A stretch of 64,000 nucleotides of DNA from contig NZ_PIPL01000003.1 in the NCBI RefSeq assembly GCF_003987145.1, positions 62,001-126,000 of the forward strand, in the 5' to 3' direction. Both the position numbers and the translations under genes were made by a program. Origin of the DNA: Aliidiomarina minuta. Lineage in GTDB: Bacteria; Pseudomonadota; Gammaproteobacteria; Enterobacterales; Alteromonadaceae. The notes below the pieces were generated by a model, which searched no databases, was not told where the DNA came from, and saw nothing but the letters and a program-made list of their open reading frames with translations. This document shows, piece by piece, positions 25,191 through 33,963 of the stretch (the stretch's first letter is position 1; every line of letters starts with the position of its first letter).

Positions 25191-27038
25191 TTAAGACTCT
25201 TTAGGAGCACGGCCTGCACGTTTGCGGTCATTCTCGGTAAGTAACTTCTTACGTACCCGAATTGACTGCGGTGTGATTTCAACCAGCTCATCGTCATCAA
25301 TAAACTCAAGAGCCTGCTCCAGAGTCAGCTTAATGGCTGTGCTCAGAACCTGAGCTTCGTCCGTTCCGGATGCCCGCACGTTGGTCAGCTGCTTGCCTTT
25401 AAGGCAGTTAACAGTCAGGTCATTAGAGCGGTTATGAATACCAATAATCTGGCCTTCATAAACTTCATCGCCGTGCGAAGCCATCAGGCGACCACGTTCC
25501 TGCAGGTTAAACAGTGAATACGTCAGCGCTTTACCCTGAGCGTTAGAAACCAATACTCCGTTCATGCGCTGACCGATTTTGCCACCTTTATGCGGACCAT
25601 AATGGTCGAAGGTGTGGTACATCAGACCGGTACCTGAAGTCAGTGTCATGAAGTCTGTCTGGAAGCCAATCAAACCACGGCTTGGCACCATGAAGTCGAT
25701 GCGTACACGGCCTTTACCGTCTGGCAGCATGTCGGTCATTTCAGCTTTACGTAAACCTAAAGCTTCCATAACAGAACCCTGGTGCTGCTCTTCGATATCA
25801 ACCATTACGTTCTCAAAAGGTTCCTGTTTCTTGCCATCAACTTCCTTGATGATAACTTCAGGACGAGATACAGCTAATTCAAAACCTTCACGGCGCATGT
25901 TTTCAATCAATACACCTAAGTGCAGTTCACCACGACCAGAAACGCGGAATTTATCCGGGTTTTCAGTTTCTTCGACACGCAGTGCTACGTTGTGCACAAG
26001 TTCCTGTTGCAGACGCTCGAGAATTTGACGTGAGGTAACGAACTTACCTTCTTTACCCGCGAAAGGTGACGTGTTGACCTGGAAGGTCATGGTTACTGTA
26101 GGTTCGTCAACAGAAAGCGGTGGCATGGCTTCAGCATGACCTAAGGCACATACGGTGTCGGAAATTTTCAGTTCGCCTAAACCTGTGATAGCGCAGATAT
26201 CGCCAGCACCGGCAGAGGTGATTTCCATACGGTCGAGACCCAGGTAACCAAATACTTTACCTATTTTGCCCTGACGGCTGCTGCCATCAGCACTGACGAT
26301 AGTCACTGCCTGGTTTACTTTGATACTGCCGCGGCGAATACGGCCAATGCCGATAACGCCAACGTAGCTAGAGTAATCCAGTTGCGAGATTTGCATCTGC
26401 AGGTGGCCTTCAGGATCTGCTTCTGGCGGCGCTACTTTGTCGACAATAGCTTGCAGCAACTGAGTCATGTCTTCAGTCTGTTCTTCCTGGTCCATCGAAG
26501 CCCAACCCAGCAGTGCAGAAGCGTAGACGATAGGGAAGTCGAGCTGTTCGTCGGTTGCGCCAAGGTTGTCAAATAGATCAAATACCTGCTCTACGGCCCA
26601 ATCGATACGCGCGCCTGGACGGTCAACTTTGTTGATAACAACAATAGGTTTAAGGCCATGCGCGAACGCTTTTTGCGTTACAAAGCGCGTTTGTGGCATA
26701 GGACCGTCTACGGCATCAACCAACAAAAGTACTGAATCCGCCATGGATAAAACACGCTCAACTTCACCGCCGAAATCGGCGTGGCCAGGAGTGTCCAGAA
26801 TATTGATGTGGTAGTCGTTCCACTTAATGGCGGTGTTTTTCGCCAGGATAGTAATGCCACGTTCTTTTTCAAGGTCGTTAGAGTCCATGATGCGCTCTTC
26901 CTGCTCACCGCGGCTCTCAAGAGTGCCAGACTGCTGTAACAACTTATCGACGAGTGTAGTTTTACCGTGATCCACGTGGGCGATAATGGCGATGTTTCTT
27001 AACTTGTTGATATCTTTACCGTTAGCTTGGTCGGTCAT
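25191..27038 (-). CDS. typA: Translational GTPase TypA/BipA
   Basis: Ribosome-associated GTPase, 615 residues, needed for ribosome assembly at low temperature and for stress responses. GTPase motifs are G1 AHVDHGKTT, G2 ERGITI, G3 DTPGHADFGGE and G4 NKVDR, followed by domains II, III, V and a BipA-specific C-terminal domain (about residues 490-600, with SHGDEVYEGQIIGIH). Slightly longer than E. coli BipA (607) because of a polar tail. It is monocistronic: a TATAAT -10 lies upstream at 27106 and a strong terminator downstream. Confidence 0.97.
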   Translation of the reverse strand: MTDQANGKDINKLRNIAIIAHVDHGKTTLVDKLLQQSGTLESRGEQEERIMDSNDLEKERGITILAKNTAIKWNDYHINILDTPGHADFGGEVERVLSMADSVLLLVDAVDGPMPQTRFVTQKAFAHGLKPIVVINKVDRPGARIDWAVEQVFDLFDNLGATDEQLDFPIVYASALLGWASMDQEEQTEDMTQLLQAIVDKVAPPEADPEGHLQMQISQLDYSSYVGVIGIGRIRRGSIKVNQAVTIVSADGSSRQGKIGKVFGYLGLDRMEITSAGAGDICAITGLGELKISDTVCALGHAEAMPPLSVDEPTVTMTFQVNTSPFAGKEGKFVTSRQILERLQQELVHNVALRVEETENPDKFRVSGRGELHLGVLIENMRREGFELAVSRPEVIIKEVDGKKQEPFENVMVDIEEQHQGSVMEALGLRKAEMTDMLPDGKGRVRIDFMVPSRGLIGFQTDFMTLTSGTGLMYHTFDHYGPHKGGKIGQRMNGVLVSNAQGKALTYSLFNLQERGRLMASHGDEVYEGQIIGIHNRSNDLTVNCLKGKQLTNVRASGTDEAQVLSTAIKLTLEQALEFIDDDELVEITPQSIRVRKKLLTENDRKRAGRAPKES

Positions 27039-27105
27039 ATAGTACTTCTTTCATTGTGCGCTCGTCCCGAAGGCATAGAGCGATCTGATTAAAAACTGGT
27101 CGCAG

Positions 27106-27111
27106 ATTATA
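27106..27111 (-). promoter_or_regulatory. Candidate -10 element for typA
   Basis: TATAAT on the minus strand, 68 bp upstream of the typA ATG. The -35 region (TTAGAG or TAGAGA, 17-18 bp away) is weak, so only the -10 element is well supported. Confidence 0.45.
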
Positions 27112-27158
27112 CAGGTAACTGGCCTAGTTCTCTAACTTTATTCTGCGAAGTATGCGGA

Positions 27159-28880
27159 TCAGGCTACGTTTTCGGTGTTTTTAGCGTGCTCAGGGGTGTT
27201 TGTGGGGAGGGTAATAATAAATTCGGTGCCCTGGTTCGGGTTGCTGATGACCCGTATGGTGCCGCGAAGCACATTTTCTATCAGGTTGTAGCTGATATGC
27301 AACCCGAGGCCGCTGCCGCCTTTGCCCATGGTGGTAGTGAAAAAAGGCTCAAAAATACGCTCTTTTACTGCTTTGCTCATACCTGCCCCGTTATCTTTAA
27401 AAGAAATTTGTATCTGGTTATCGTCTAAACGGTATGCGTTCAGGGATATTTTTCCTTTCTCTTTGTCATTAAAGGCGTGCGCCAGGCTATTGGTGACCAG
27501 GTTATTCAGCACCTGACCTAAGGCACCGGGGTAACTTAGCATTTTAATATCGCTCTCCAACTCGAGCGAAGTGGAGTGTGGTGTGCGTTTGAGCATGGGC
27601 TCGAGCGTGCGAAATACCTCGTTAACATAATCTTTAAGATCGAAGGCCCGTTTGCGGTCACTGGTCTGGTCCACCGCAACCTGTTTAAAGCTGTTGATAA
27701 GATCAGCTGCACGGTGCGAGTTTTGCTGCATCAGGCGACTGGCCTCGTACAGCACCTGGTAGAATTCATGCTGCTCGGCAATACCAAGAGCTTCTCCCTG
27801 ATTAAGCTTTTTCTGTAGCTTATGAACGCGATCCTCTATCAGTGAGGAAGCCATCAGGGTATTGCCAATCGGCGTATTGAGCTCATGCGCAATACCGGCA
27901 ACCAGACTGCCCAGTGAGGCCATTTTTTCCTGTTGAATAAGCTGGCGTTGTGCACGTTGCAAGCCACGGAAGGTGGCTTTAAGCTCTCGTGTTTTTGAGT
28001 CGACCTGAAGCTGTATTTGGTCTTGTTGAAACAGCACCTGGTGTACCGCAAAGGCCATCAGCAACGAGATAAAAAGACCAATGATCATAATCACAATATA
28101 AAATGACTCATCGGCATAACCGTCGTAGTCAGCATCAAATAGCCAATTGAGTTGCCATTGGTAGTCACCCATATCAATAGCGACCTGGTGTTCGGCCTCC
28201 GGTGAGGTACGCAAGGCGGGTAGCGTGGCATGGTTAAAGTCGCCAGTAAGCGGGTGATAAACTTCCAGGGTCGTGCCGTCGAGCAACAGGTTCTGGGTCA
28301 CGCGCTGCAGGATACCGTCGAAATCAATCAATGCCAGCAGCACTCCCGCTTCACCGGCATTACTGGAGGTCAGCGCCATGCTCAGGTAGCTGGTTTCCTG
28401 ATGTGAAAATAAGGCGCCGGTGATCAGCTCCGGGGATGATCCCTGAGCCTTTAACAAGGTATCGACTATCTCCCCGGGGACCGGGTAACCGGTCATTTCG
28501 GGCAGAAATGGCAGATTGCCCGCCGCCTGACGTACTATGAATTGCCCCTGCTCATTGGGCTCTGCAAAAGCCAGTGAAATTGGACTATCACGATGAGTAA
28601 TACTAATAAATTGCTGATGAGCTTCAATCAGTTCCTGCTGAGTCACTTCTTCGGAACCTTCATAAAGAATAGCCGCACTAATTAGGGGTTCGCGCTCGCG
28701 TTCAACCCGATAATGTAATTCAGAGCTAAGTCGCTCCGCTTCAGCTATGGAGTTAAGCTGCCAGATCTGAAAACTATTATGTAGTACATACCAGCTAAAA
28801 AAGGCAGTCAGGGCAAAGCCTGCCAGTAGGGTTGCTATGACTGCATAAATACGCTGTTGTTTAATTCGAGTCCGTTTCAT
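27159..28880 (-). CDS. Orphan membrane sensor histidine kinase
   Basis: A 573-residue sensor kinase. One membrane segment (about 13-33) and a second (about 268-290) enclose a roughly 230-residue periplasmic sensor domain with no family I can name firmly; it is CHASE-like in size and place. A coiled linker (about 295-325) leads to HisKA with the phospho-acceptor His in GIAHELNTPIGN, then an HATPase domain with NNLVTNSLAHAF (N box), DNGAGMS (G1), EPFFTTT (F box) and GGSGLGL (G2). The HELNTP form resembles kinases of the DctB/cyclic-di-GMP-linked type. No response regulator lies next to it. It is divergent from glnA. Confidence 0.88.
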   Translation of the reverse strand: MKRTRIKQQRIYAVIATLLAGFALTAFFSWYVLHNSFQIWQLNSIAEAERLSSELHYRVEREREPLISAAILYEGSEEVTQQELIEAHQQFISITHRDSPISLAFAEPNEQGQFIVRQAAGNLPFLPEMTGYPVPGEIVDTLLKAQGSSPELITGALFSHQETSYLSMALTSSNAGEAGVLLALIDFDGILQRVTQNLLLDGTTLEVYHPLTGDFNHATLPALRTSPEAEHQVAIDMGDYQWQLNWLFDADYDGYADESFYIVIMIIGLFISLLMAFAVHQVLFQQDQIQLQVDSKTRELKATFRGLQRAQRQLIQQEKMASLGSLVAGIAHELNTPIGNTLMASSLIEDRVHKLQKKLNQGEALGIAEQHEFYQVLYEASRLMQQNSHRAADLINSFKQVAVDQTSDRKRAFDLKDYVNEVFRTLEPMLKRTPHSTSLELESDIKMLSYPGALGQVLNNLVTNSLAHAFNDKEKGKISLNAYRLDDNQIQISFKDNGAGMSKAVKERIFEPFFTTTMGKGGSGLGLHISYNLIENVLRGTIRVISNPNQGTEFIITLPTNTPEHAKNTENVA

Positions 28881-28932
28881 ACTGATATGTTAAAAAAAGT
28901 TTATAAAGCTACCTTTATCATTGTCTTAAATG

Positions 28933-28947
28933 CGGAGCAATGCTCCG
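28933..28947. promoter_or_regulatory. Short perfect palindrome in the kinase-glnA gap
   Basis: CGGAGCA, A, TGCTCCG. It lies 34 bp before the first NtrC-type site and 53 bp upstream of the divergent kinase gene. Could be an operator for either gene; no regulator is identified. Confidence 0.4.
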
Positions 28948-28980
28948 ATAACTGTTAGGATGAGTTTACTTGGTGCAGTT

Positions 28981-28999
28981 GCGCACCAAAATGGTGCGC
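28981..28999. promoter_or_regulatory. NtrC-binding site upstream of glnA
   Basis: GCGCACCAAAATGGTGCGC matches the NtrC site core GCACCA-N3-TGGTGC with a perfect 8-bp dyad. A further TTGGTGC half-site lies just before it at 28970-28976. It is about 75-100 bp upstream of the sigma-54 promoter, normal enhancer spacing. Confidence 0.9.
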
Positions 29000-29071
29000 T
29001 TGTGGCGGGTGATTCACAGTCACTGGCGATATATTATTTTTAAGCTATTGTTTTATATATAGTTATCAAAG

Positions 29072-29088
29072 TTGGTGCAATGCTTGCT
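29072..29088 (+). promoter_or_regulatory. Sigma-54 promoter of glnA
   Basis: TTGGTGCAATGCTTGCT has GG at 29074-29075 and GC at 29086-29087, exactly ten bases apart as sigma-54 needs, and resembles E. coli glnAp2. The predicted start is near 29099, giving a leader of about 65 nt. Confidence 0.88.
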
Positions 29089-29165
29089 ACGCTTATTGGT
29101 AGTTGACTGACTAAGTCTTTGAATATCTTAGTAACAAGTTTATTTTACACACCTGGAGGATCGGC

Positions 29166-30575
29166 ATGTCCGTTCAAGAGATTCTTAAGCAAATCGAAGA
29201 AAAAGAAATTAAGTTTGTAGATCTGCGCTTTACTGATACTAAAGGCAAAGAGCAGCACGTCACTATTCCTGTATCGGCAGTTGATGAGGAATTCTTCGAA
29301 GAAGGCAAAATGTTTGACGGCTCGTCTATTTCTGGCTGGAAAGGTATTAATGAATCCGACATGGTACTTAAGCCGGATCCTTCTACTGCGGTTATTGACC
29401 CTTTTTCTGACGCGCTGATGCTGAATATCCGTTGCGATATTCTGGAGCCGGATACTATGCAGGGTTACGATCGTGATCCGCGTTCAGTAGCCAAACGCGC
29501 TGAAGAATATCTGATTTCTACTGGTATTGCTGACACCGTATTAATAGGTCCAGAGCCGGAATTCTTCATTTTCGATGACGTTCGTTTCCATACTGACATG
29601 AGCGGCTCTTTTTATAAGATCGACTCAGAAGAAGCTAAATGGAACTCAGGTTCTGACTATGCAGAAGGTAACCTGGCTCACCGTCCTGGCGTCAAAGGCG
29701 GCTACTTCCCGGTACCACCGGTTGATTCGTCACATGATATTCGTAGCCTGATGTGTGAAACCATGGAAGAGATGGGGCTGGTCATTGAAGCGCATCACCA
29801 TGAAGTAGCAACAGCGGGTCAGAACGAAATTGCTACGCGTTATAACACGCTGGTGAAAAAAGCAGACGAGATGCAGATTTTCAAATATGTAGTGCATAAC
29901 GTAGCCCATGCCTATGGCAAAACAGCTACTTTCATGCCAAAACCTATCGTTGGCGATAATGGTTCAGGCATGCATGTGCACCAGTCTCTGGCTAAAGACG
30001 GTAAGAATCTGTTTGCCGGTGACAAATATGGCGGGCTTTCTGAAACCGCACTGTATTACATTGGCGGTATCATCAAGCATGCTAAGGCATTGAATGCCTT
30101 CACTAACCCTTCTACTAACTCGTACAAGCGACTGGTTCCAGGTTTTGAAGCTCCGGTAATGCTGGCGTATTCAGCGCGTAACCGTTCGGCTTCTATTCGT
30201 ATCCCTGTAGTACCTAGTGCTAAGGCACGTCGGATTGAGGCTCGTTTCCCGGACCCAGTGGCTAACCCTTATCTGGCCTTTACGGCGCTGATGATGGCTG
30301 GTCTGGACGGCATTCAGAACAAAATCCATCCTGGCGACGCTATGGATAAGGATTTATATGACCTGCCACCGGAAGAAGCTGCAGAAATTCCACAGGTCGC
30401 CACGTCACTTGGCGAGGCTCTGGCGGAACTGGACAAAGATCGGGCCTTCTTAACCGCAGGCGGTGTTATGACTGACGAAATGATTGATGCGTACATCGAT
30501 CTGAAACAGCAGGAAGTCGAAACACTGAACAAAACAACTCACCCAGTTGAGTTTGATATGTACTACAGCGCGTAA
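29166..30575 (+). CDS. glnA: Glutamine synthetase type I
   Basis: Dodecameric enzyme that joins ammonia to glutamate using ATP. It is 469 residues, the GSI-beta size. Seen: FDGSSISGWKGINESDM near 50, the catalytic NGSGMHVHQS loop (about 263-272), metal-binding GPEPEFFIFD, and DLYDLPPEEA near 395, whose Tyr is the adenylylation site used by GlnE. Strong TGGAGGA ribosome site. Regulated, by its promoter layout, through NtrC and sigma-54. A terminator separates it from ntrBC, which also has its own NtrC site, the enterobacterial arrangement. Confidence 0.98.
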   Translation: MSVQEILKQIEEKEIKFVDLRFTDTKGKEQHVTIPVSAVDEEFFEEGKMFDGSSISGWKGINESDMVLKPDPSTAVIDPFSDALMLNIRCDILEPDTMQGYDRDPRSVAKRAEEYLISTGIADTVLIGPEPEFFIFDDVRFHTDMSGSFYKIDSEEAKWNSGSDYAEGNLAHRPGVKGGYFPVPPVDSSHDIRSLMCETMEEMGLVIEAHHHEVATAGQNEIATRYNTLVKKADEMQIFKYVVHNVAHAYGKTATFMPKPIVGDNGSGMHVHQSLAKDGKNLFAGDKYGGLSETALYYIGGIIKHAKALNAFTNPSTNSYKRLVPGFEAPVMLAYSARNRSASIRIPVVPSAKARRIEARFPDPVANPYLAFTALMMAGLDGIQNKIHPGDAMDKDLYDLPPEEAAEIPQVATSLGEALAELDKDRAFLTAGGVMTDEMIDAYIDLKQQEVETLNKTTHPVEFDMYYSA

Positions 30576-30593
30576 TTCGTAGGTACAGATAGA

Positions 30594-30632
30594 AGCCGGC
30601 CTGCACCTGCGTGTATGGTCGGCTTTTTTTTT
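30594..30632 (+). terminator. glnA terminator
   Basis: AGCCGGCC (30594-30601) pairs with GGTCGGCT (30617-30624) with one G-T mismatch pair, followed by an unbroken run of about nine T. Confidence 0.85.
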
Positions 30633-30679
30633 GACTTACGGATATTACCTTGCAGATTGCCTTGCAGAGAGAACGGGGA

Positions 30680-30696
30680 TGCACCAGAATGGTGCG
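30680..30696. promoter_or_regulatory. NtrC-binding site upstream of ntrB
   Basis: TGCACCAGAATGGTGCG, a near-consensus NtrC site 22 bp before the ntrB ATG. This is the position of the E. coli glnL promoter operator, where bound NtrC represses ntrBC initiated from the weak local promoter. Confidence 0.88.
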
Positions 30697-30717
30697 TGCT
30701 ATTTTTAGGAGCCACCA

Positions 30718-31794
30718 ATGACAGCGCAGGCTATTTTACAACAAATGGTAACCGCGATACTTATCATTGATAGCAACGGACTTATCCGTTTTGCTAATGC
30801 TTCTGCTGAAAGTATTCTGGCTGGCAGTTCCCGACGCCTCAAAGACGCGCCACTGGAGAGTCTTTTCCAATATTCCAGTTTCGATTTCCATATCCTGCAT
30901 GAAGCCCAGCAGCAGCAGAAAAGCCTGTCCGACAGTGATGTTTCGCTGGTTTTGCATGATGGCAAGACAATGACTGTGGAACTGGTCGTATCGCCCTGTG
31001 AACTGGATAACGGTGAGAGCGGGCAATTGCTGGAATTACGTCAGGTGGACCTTATTCGTCGCCTGAATCAGGAACAGGCTCAACAGCATCAGTTAGCGGC
31101 CGCGCAAAAACTAGTTCGTGGGTTGGCCCATGAAATTAAAAACCCCTTAGGCGGCATTCGTGGCGCCGCACAATTGCTCGCGGGAAAGCTCGCAGAAGCG
31201 GGGTTACGAGAATATACGCAGCTTATCATTACCCAGTCGGATCGGCTGCGCGAACTGGTAGACCGGCTACTGGGCCCCAATCAGCCAGGTCAGCGACAGA
31301 ATAAGAACCTGCATGAGCTGATTGAAAATAGCTTGCAGGTATTGTCGCTGGATAAACCCGAAGGGGTCGCTTTTATCAAAGATTATGACCCCAGCATTCC
31401 AGAAATCCGGGTAGCTGGCCATCAGTTGGAGCAGGTACTGCTTAACATTATCAAAAATGCGGTGCTGGCTGTGGGACAACAAGGCAATGTCACAGTACGC
31501 ACTCGTGTAGTGCATCAGGAAACTATTTATGGCAAACGTTATCGGCAGTGTGCCCTGGTAAAAATTGTCGATAGCGGACCGGGTATCGACCCGCTGCTAA
31601 AAGACACCTTGTTTTATCCGTTAGTGAGTGGCCGTGAAGGCGGCACCGGGCTGGGGCTTTCTATTGCACAGTCTCTGGTACACCAGCATGCAGGAAAGAT
31701 TGAAGTGAATAGTCGCCCCGGACATACCGAATTTGTAATTTATATTCCCTACTCAGAAGAAGAAATTTATGCAGATAAGGAATCGATAGCATGA
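30718..31794 (+). CDS. glnL: Nitrogen-regulation sensor kinase/phosphatase NtrB
   Basis: Cytoplasmic histidine kinase of 358 residues that phosphorylates or dephosphorylates NtrC according to PII signalling. N-terminal PAS domain (about 1-110), HisKA with GLAHEIKNPLGGIRGAAQLL (phospho-acceptor His near 137), then HATPase with the N box IIKNAVLAV, DSGPGIDP and GTGLGLSIAQ. No membrane segment, as expected. AGGAG before the ATG. It overlaps ntrC by ATGA, so the two are translationally coupled. Confidence 0.96.
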   Translation: MTAQAILQQMVTAILIIDSNGLIRFANASAESILAGSSRRLKDAPLESLFQYSSFDFHILHEAQQQQKSLSDSDVSLVLHDGKTMTVELVVSPCELDNGESGQLLELRQVDLIRRLNQEQAQQHQLAAAQKLVRGLAHEIKNPLGGIRGAAQLLAGKLAEAGLREYTQLIITQSDRLRELVDRLLGPNQPGQRQNKNLHELIENSLQVLSLDKPEGVAFIKDYDPSIPEIRVAGHQLEQVLLNIIKNAVLAVGQQGNVTVRTRVVHQETIYGKRYRQCALVKIVDSGPGIDPLLKDTLFYPLVSGREGGTGLGLSIAQSLVHQHAGKIEVNSRPGHTEFVIYIPYSEEEIYADKESIA

Positions 31795-33176
31795 GCAGTT
31801 CGGTCTGGATTCTGGATGATGACGAATCAATACGCTGGGTGCTGGAACGCGCCTTCAGTGATGCGGGGTGGGAAACTCAGGTATTTGCTGATCCAGAAGG
31901 TTTCCTGGCCTGTTGCAATCAGGCTGAACGCAGCCTGGCATGGCCTGACTTAGTGCTCACCGATGTACGTATGCCAGGTATGGACGGCATGCAGGTACTG
32001 GCAGAACTGCAACGCAAAGCACCACGACTACCCGTACTGGTTATGACCGCTCATTCAGATCTGGATAGTGCGGTGAGCGCCTATAAAGGCGGAGCTTTTG
32101 AATACCTGCCAAAACCCTTTGATTTAGATGAAGTGCTGCAGGTTGCAGAGCGCGCGGTCAGAGCCAGAAAACATAATTCGAAAGCGGCTGTTGCTGAACC
32201 TGTGACCGATATTATCGGCGAAGCCCCTGCTATGCAGGAAGTATTTCGCGCCGTGGGACGGCTATCGCGCTCCAGTGTGAGCGTGTTACTGACTGGCGCG
32301 TCGGGCACGGGTAAAGAGCTGGTTGCTCATGCATTGCACAAACACAGCAAACGCGCGAATAAACCTTTTGTGGCGCTGAACATGGCGGCCATTCCTGCAG
32401 AACTTATAGAGTCAGAGCTTTTTGGCCATGAAAAAGGGGCCTTCACCGGAGCTTTGCAAAAACGTATCGGGCGTTTTCAGCAAGCCGATGGCGGGACTTT
32501 ATTCTTGGATGAAATTGGCGATATGCCGGTTGCAGTGCAAACCCGGCTTTTGCGCGTGCTGGCGGAAGGGCAGTTCTACCCGGTGGGCAGTCATCAACTG
32601 GTCAGTACCGATGTTCGCATTATTGCAGCCACGCATCAGGATTTACGTAAAGCAGTAGCTGCGGGTCGCTTTCGTGACGATTTATATCACCGTCTGAATG
32701 TTATTCACGTGCGCTTGCCCACACTGGCGGAGCGGCGTGATGATATTGCGGCACTGGCCCGGTACTTTTTAACTCAGGCTTCAGTGGAGCTGGATATGCC
32801 GGTAAAACGTCTGTCCACGCAGGCGTTACATGCATTAAAAGCGGCACCCTGGCCGGGGAACGTAAGGCAACTGGAGAACACCTGCCGATGGTTAACAGTG
32901 ATGGCCCCGAGCGATGAGGTCGATGTTGGCGATCTGCCCGATGATATTCTAACCAGTACAGAAACCATTAATGAAAATAATTGGGCAACCACTCTACAAA
33001 AGGAATTGGACCGCGCTTTTCGTGGCAAAAAAGCAAATGCTTTACAACCTTTTGAAAAACAATTTAAGGAACTTGCCATGCAGGCTGCACTCAAAGCTAG
33101 TGGCGGTCACCGCCAACAGGCTGCGCAAATTCTAGGCTGGGGTCGCAACACCTTGACACGAAAACTAAAAACGTAA
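31791..33176 (+). CDS. glnG: Nitrogen-regulation response regulator NtrC
   Basis: Sigma-54-dependent activator, 461 residues. Receiver domain with phospho-Asp in LVLTDVRMPGMDGM (about residue 55), AAA+ domain with Walker A TGASGTGKELVAHALH, the sigma-54-contacting GAFTGA loop and Walker B GGTLFLDEIGD, then a Fis-type HTH at the C terminus (HRQQAAQILGWGRNTLTRKL). It should act at the glnA promoter and on its own operon through the two NtrC sites. The stop codon lies inside the CpxR box of the next operon. Confidence 0.97.
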   Translation: MSSSVWILDDDESIRWVLERAFSDAGWETQVFADPEGFLACCNQAERSLAWPDLVLTDVRMPGMDGMQVLAELQRKAPRLPVLVMTAHSDLDSAVSAYKGGAFEYLPKPFDLDEVLQVAERAVRARKHNSKAAVAEPVTDIIGEAPAMQEVFRAVGRLSRSSVSVLLTGASGTGKELVAHALHKHSKRANKPFVALNMAAIPAELIESELFGHEKGAFTGALQKRIGRFQQADGGTLFLDEIGDMPVAVQTRLLRVLAEGQFYPVGSHQLVSTDVRIIAATHQDLRKAVAAGRFRDDLYHRLNVIHVRLPTLAERRDDIAALARYFLTQASVELDMPVKRLSTQALHALKAAPWPGNVRQLENTCRWLTVMAPSDEVDVGDLPDDILTSTETINENNWATTLQKELDRAFRGKKANALQPFEKQFKELAMQAALKASGGHRQQAAQILGWGRNTLTRKLKT

Positions 33177-33188
33177 ATATTCGGTAAA
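33173..33188 (+). promoter_or_regulatory. CpxR box upstream of cpxR
   Basis: GTAAA (33173-33177), six bases, GTAAA (33184-33188), matching the CpxR tandem consensus GTAAA-N4-8-GTAAA. It overlaps the ntrC stop codon and lies about 90 bp before cpxR, consistent with autoregulation. A further GTAAA is at about 33232. Confidence 0.68.
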
Positions 33189-33279
33189 ACAGACGGATTT
33201 GTACAGCGATCTTTCTAAAAAGCTGTAGAGTGTAAAGAACGAAAATGACACTCAATTAAGAAGAGTTAAGGATACTGTC

Positions 33280-33963
33280 ATGGCAAATATATTACTGATT
33301 GATGATGATGTTGATTTGGGTTCGATGCTTCGTGAATATTTAGCGCGCGACGGCATGCAACTGACAACCGCAGAAGATGGTGAAGAGGGGCTTGAAGTTG
33401 CCTCTGACGGCGAGTTTGACCTTATTTTATTGGATATCATGCTGCCTAAAATTGATGGTCTGCAGTTACTTAAAAAATTACGTCAGCGTGAAGTGAATAC
33501 CAGCGTTATTATGCTGACAGCTCGTGGTGAAGATGTTGACCGTGTAGTAGGTTTGGAGCTGGGCGCAGACGATTATCTGGCGAAGCCCTTTTACCCACGG
33601 GAACTGGTAGCGCGCATTAAAGCTTTGTTAAGACGCAGCCGCACCAGCAATACGGTTCCAACCGAAGAGAAACTACATTTTGCAGGCTTTGTAATGGATT
33701 CAGCGGCCGCAGAAGTGAACTGCGATCAGCAATCACTGGTGTTAACACCGACAGAGTTTGATATTCTGCGTTGCTTACTGACTCATCATGGTCAGCTGGT
33801 TACCAAAGAAAGCCTTTCTAACCTGGCTTTAGGTCGTCAGTTAGGTCCATTTGACCGTTCGCTGGATGTGCATATTAGCAATATCCGTAAAAAATTACCG
33901 AATCGGCCTGAGCGCATTCAAACCGTGCGGGGACGAGGTTACCGAGTAGCAGAAGAAGCCTAA
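33280..33963 (+). CDS. cpxR: Envelope-stress response regulator CpxR
   Basis: OmpR-family response regulator of 227 residues. Receiver domain (1-120) with the acidic pair IDDD, phospho-Asp in LILLDIMLP and Lys in YLAKPFYPREL; winged helix (about 135-225) with RSLDVHISNIRKKLP and VRGRGYRV. It is much closer to E. coli CpxR than to other OmpR-type proteins (TARGEDVDRVVGLELGADDYL). It controls envelope-protein quality genes. AAGAG ribosome site precedes the ATG. cpxA follows with no gap. Confidence 0.93.
   Translation: MANILLIDDDVDLGSMLREYLARDGMQLTTAEDGEEGLEVASDGEFDLILLDIMLPKIDGLQLLKKLRQREVNTSVIMLTARGEDVDRVVGLELGADDYLAKPFYPRELVARIKALLRRSRTSNTVPTEEKLHFAGFVMDSAAAEVNCDQQSLVLTPTEFDILRCLLTHHGQLVTKESLSNLALGRQLGPFDRSLDVHISNIRKKLPNRPERIQTVRGRGYRVAEEA

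Noticed and set aside
28970..28989. Second sigma-54 promoter at TTGGTGCAGTTGCGC.
   Set aside because: The GG and GC doublets are not ten bases apart; it fits better as an NtrC half-site.
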